Part shown: one piece after another, positions 62,798 to 64,000 of the stretch
Layout of the letters: each line of letters begins with the position of its first letter
How positions within the stretch are numbered: position 1 is the first letter of the stretch
NCBI GenBank assembly: GCA_943736015.1
Contig: OX031061.1
Location: 62,874,192-62,938,191, forward strand
DNA: 64,000 nt
Direction of reading: 5' to 3'
Source of the DNA: Tridacna crocea
Taxonomy: Eukaryota > Mollusca > Bivalvia > Cardiida > Cardiidae
The notes under the pieces: model-generated
What the model saw: only the letters and a program-made list of their open reading frames with translations
The model's database searches: none
What the model was told of the DNA's origin: nothing
Translations under genes and position numbers: made by a program

Positions 62798-62945
62798 CTG
62801 TAAGGGAAAACATTATATAAAGGGAACCACATGAACATTGGGGGTATTTCAATGGGGGCCATTACATCACAGACATTTTGTTCTTTACCCAAACCAGGTA
62901 ATTTTAGACTTGACCAAATAGAAAGTACTAGCAGATTGAACATGA

Positions 62946-63177
62946 CCAATAGCCCTTTCCCAAACAATCCCTGGTTTTTACAGGTCTAGAATAGTAGCCT
63001 TTTGAAAACATTGTGGGAAAAGGAGAAAATGCTGGTAACCAGCATTTTCTCCTTTTCCCACAATGTTTTCTACCCTATCATAGACAGAAATCATATTTTC
63101 AGCAAGAGTTGAATTGTCGTCTGCAAATGCTTTCGAGTTGGTCTAGTCCTAAAGTTTGTCGTTTGGGAAAAGGTTAA
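62946..63177 (+). mobile_element. TTAA palindromic MITE (type 1), left TTAA lost
   Basis: CCCTTTCCCAAACAATCCC start, GTTTGGGAAAAGGTTAA end, full palindrome. Confidence 0.9.
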
Positions 63178-64000
63178 ATTGGAATTTATGAAGGATGAGA
63201 GCACCATTGCAAAAGGAACATTGTGAGAAAAGGAAGAAAAGAGCACCCAATGAAGGTGGTATCACTCGGCTGTAATTGCTTGATTTCCAGTGAAAATTCC
63301 TTATTAAAAAGAGGTATATTTGTTTGAAAATACTTCAGTGCAGGGTTTTCTTTCAGCTTTAAAAATTGGGGTTCATTGTGACCCCCTTCCTCATTAGTTG
63401 AGGGTCATTTCTTTAACTTAGGGAATTAAAATAAATGGATCTCATTGTCATCAACTTCAAGCATGATTTACAATGCATTTCTCCTTTAAACTCCAAGACA
63501 GAAAAGTCAGTCAGTCATTTCTGATGGAAAGGGTGATTTCATGAATGTGGGAAAAGGAGAAAATGCTGGTTACAATTTGTTTTCAAAAGGCTTCTTTTGC
63601 AGGGTTATTAGAAGTCCAGATCGGTAAAGAGTTAACCAATAGAAGTCCGGATCGGTAAAGAGTTAACCAATGTCAAAAAAGTGATCAGCAGAGAGAGACA
63701 TTTGAATCCTGTTAGAAAGACTATACACAGCATAAAATTTTGACCAATCAAATTGCAAATGAATACATACTTATGCTGCTCATGAGTTGTATCATCATGA
63801 CATCATGCTATAATATTTGAAATTGTATTTTTAGTCATTCATAAATGCAGAGTAACTGGCGACTGCAAGATTATTTGTTTTACTTTGTTTGCCATTTTTG
63901 AATAAAATATCAACAATTGCAATGTTTTTTTTCATTGAAAGGTGTAGGTATATAACAAAAGGAATCTCCTTGCACTTGTGTTTTTTCTTGCCTTGCAAGA
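63178..64000. other. intron upstream of exon 1, MITE relic and 31-bp duplication
   Basis: A decayed minus-orientation MITE half at ~63530-63635. Its end (AGAAGTCC-GATCGGTAAAGAG-TTAACCA) is duplicated in tandem at ~63608-63669. No SIDT exon could be recognised here. Confidence 0.6.

Overview
The window is animal nuclear DNA, AT-rich and intron-rich, almost certainly from a bivalve mollusc. The evidence is a split gene with canonical GT-AG introns, very dense short non-autonomous transposons, tRNA-derived SINEs, and elements with ~160-bp internal tandem units like the 'pearl' family known from bivalves. Nothing looks prokaryotic, and most long open frames are translations of repeats.

The only gene I can support fills 15.1-62.8 kb on the minus strand. 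It is a SID1 transmembrane family gene (SIDT1/SIDT2-like; dsRNA and lipid/cholesterol-related membrane protein of the CREST superfamily). I reconstructed 20 constitutive coding exons and one extra alternative exon. All 19 joins keep the frame, giving 656 residues up to a TAA stop. The first exons lie beyond 64 kb. The fragment has the end of the extracellular beta-rich region, 11 membrane segments, and the intact CREST signature (Ser391, His395, Asp406, His620, His624 in partial numbering).

The most interesting feature is a pair of homologous exons, 17a (26782-26887) and 17b (22765-22873). Both encode the end of TM8, a loop and TM9, and both have the same phases. Including both, or neither, shifts the frame into an early stop. 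This is the signature of mutually exclusive splicing and would give two versions of the SIDT transmembrane core.

The introns are packed with repeats. About 30 copies or pieces belong to TTAA-flanked palindromic MITEs, most of them 229 bp long, in two sequence families. Ten 'pearl'-like elements with headed ends plus one internal fragment all point the same way, antisense to the gene. A fold-back family of ~450 bp recurs about seven times. A minisatellite whose unit contains a splice-acceptor-like motif runs into the real acceptor of exon 10.

Downstream of the gene (1-15.1 kb) is intergenic DNA. It holds half of a large inverted-repeat element with minisatellite arms (1-2367), several fold-back MITEs, a broken Ty3/Gypsy gag (7340-8057) split by a fold-back element, a degraded BEL/Pao LTR retroelement (8148-12803) without a recognisable reverse transcriptase, and a 74-bp triplet repeat. 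A TTAA-ended repeat starts 9 nt after the SIDT stop codon and may supply the 3' UTR.
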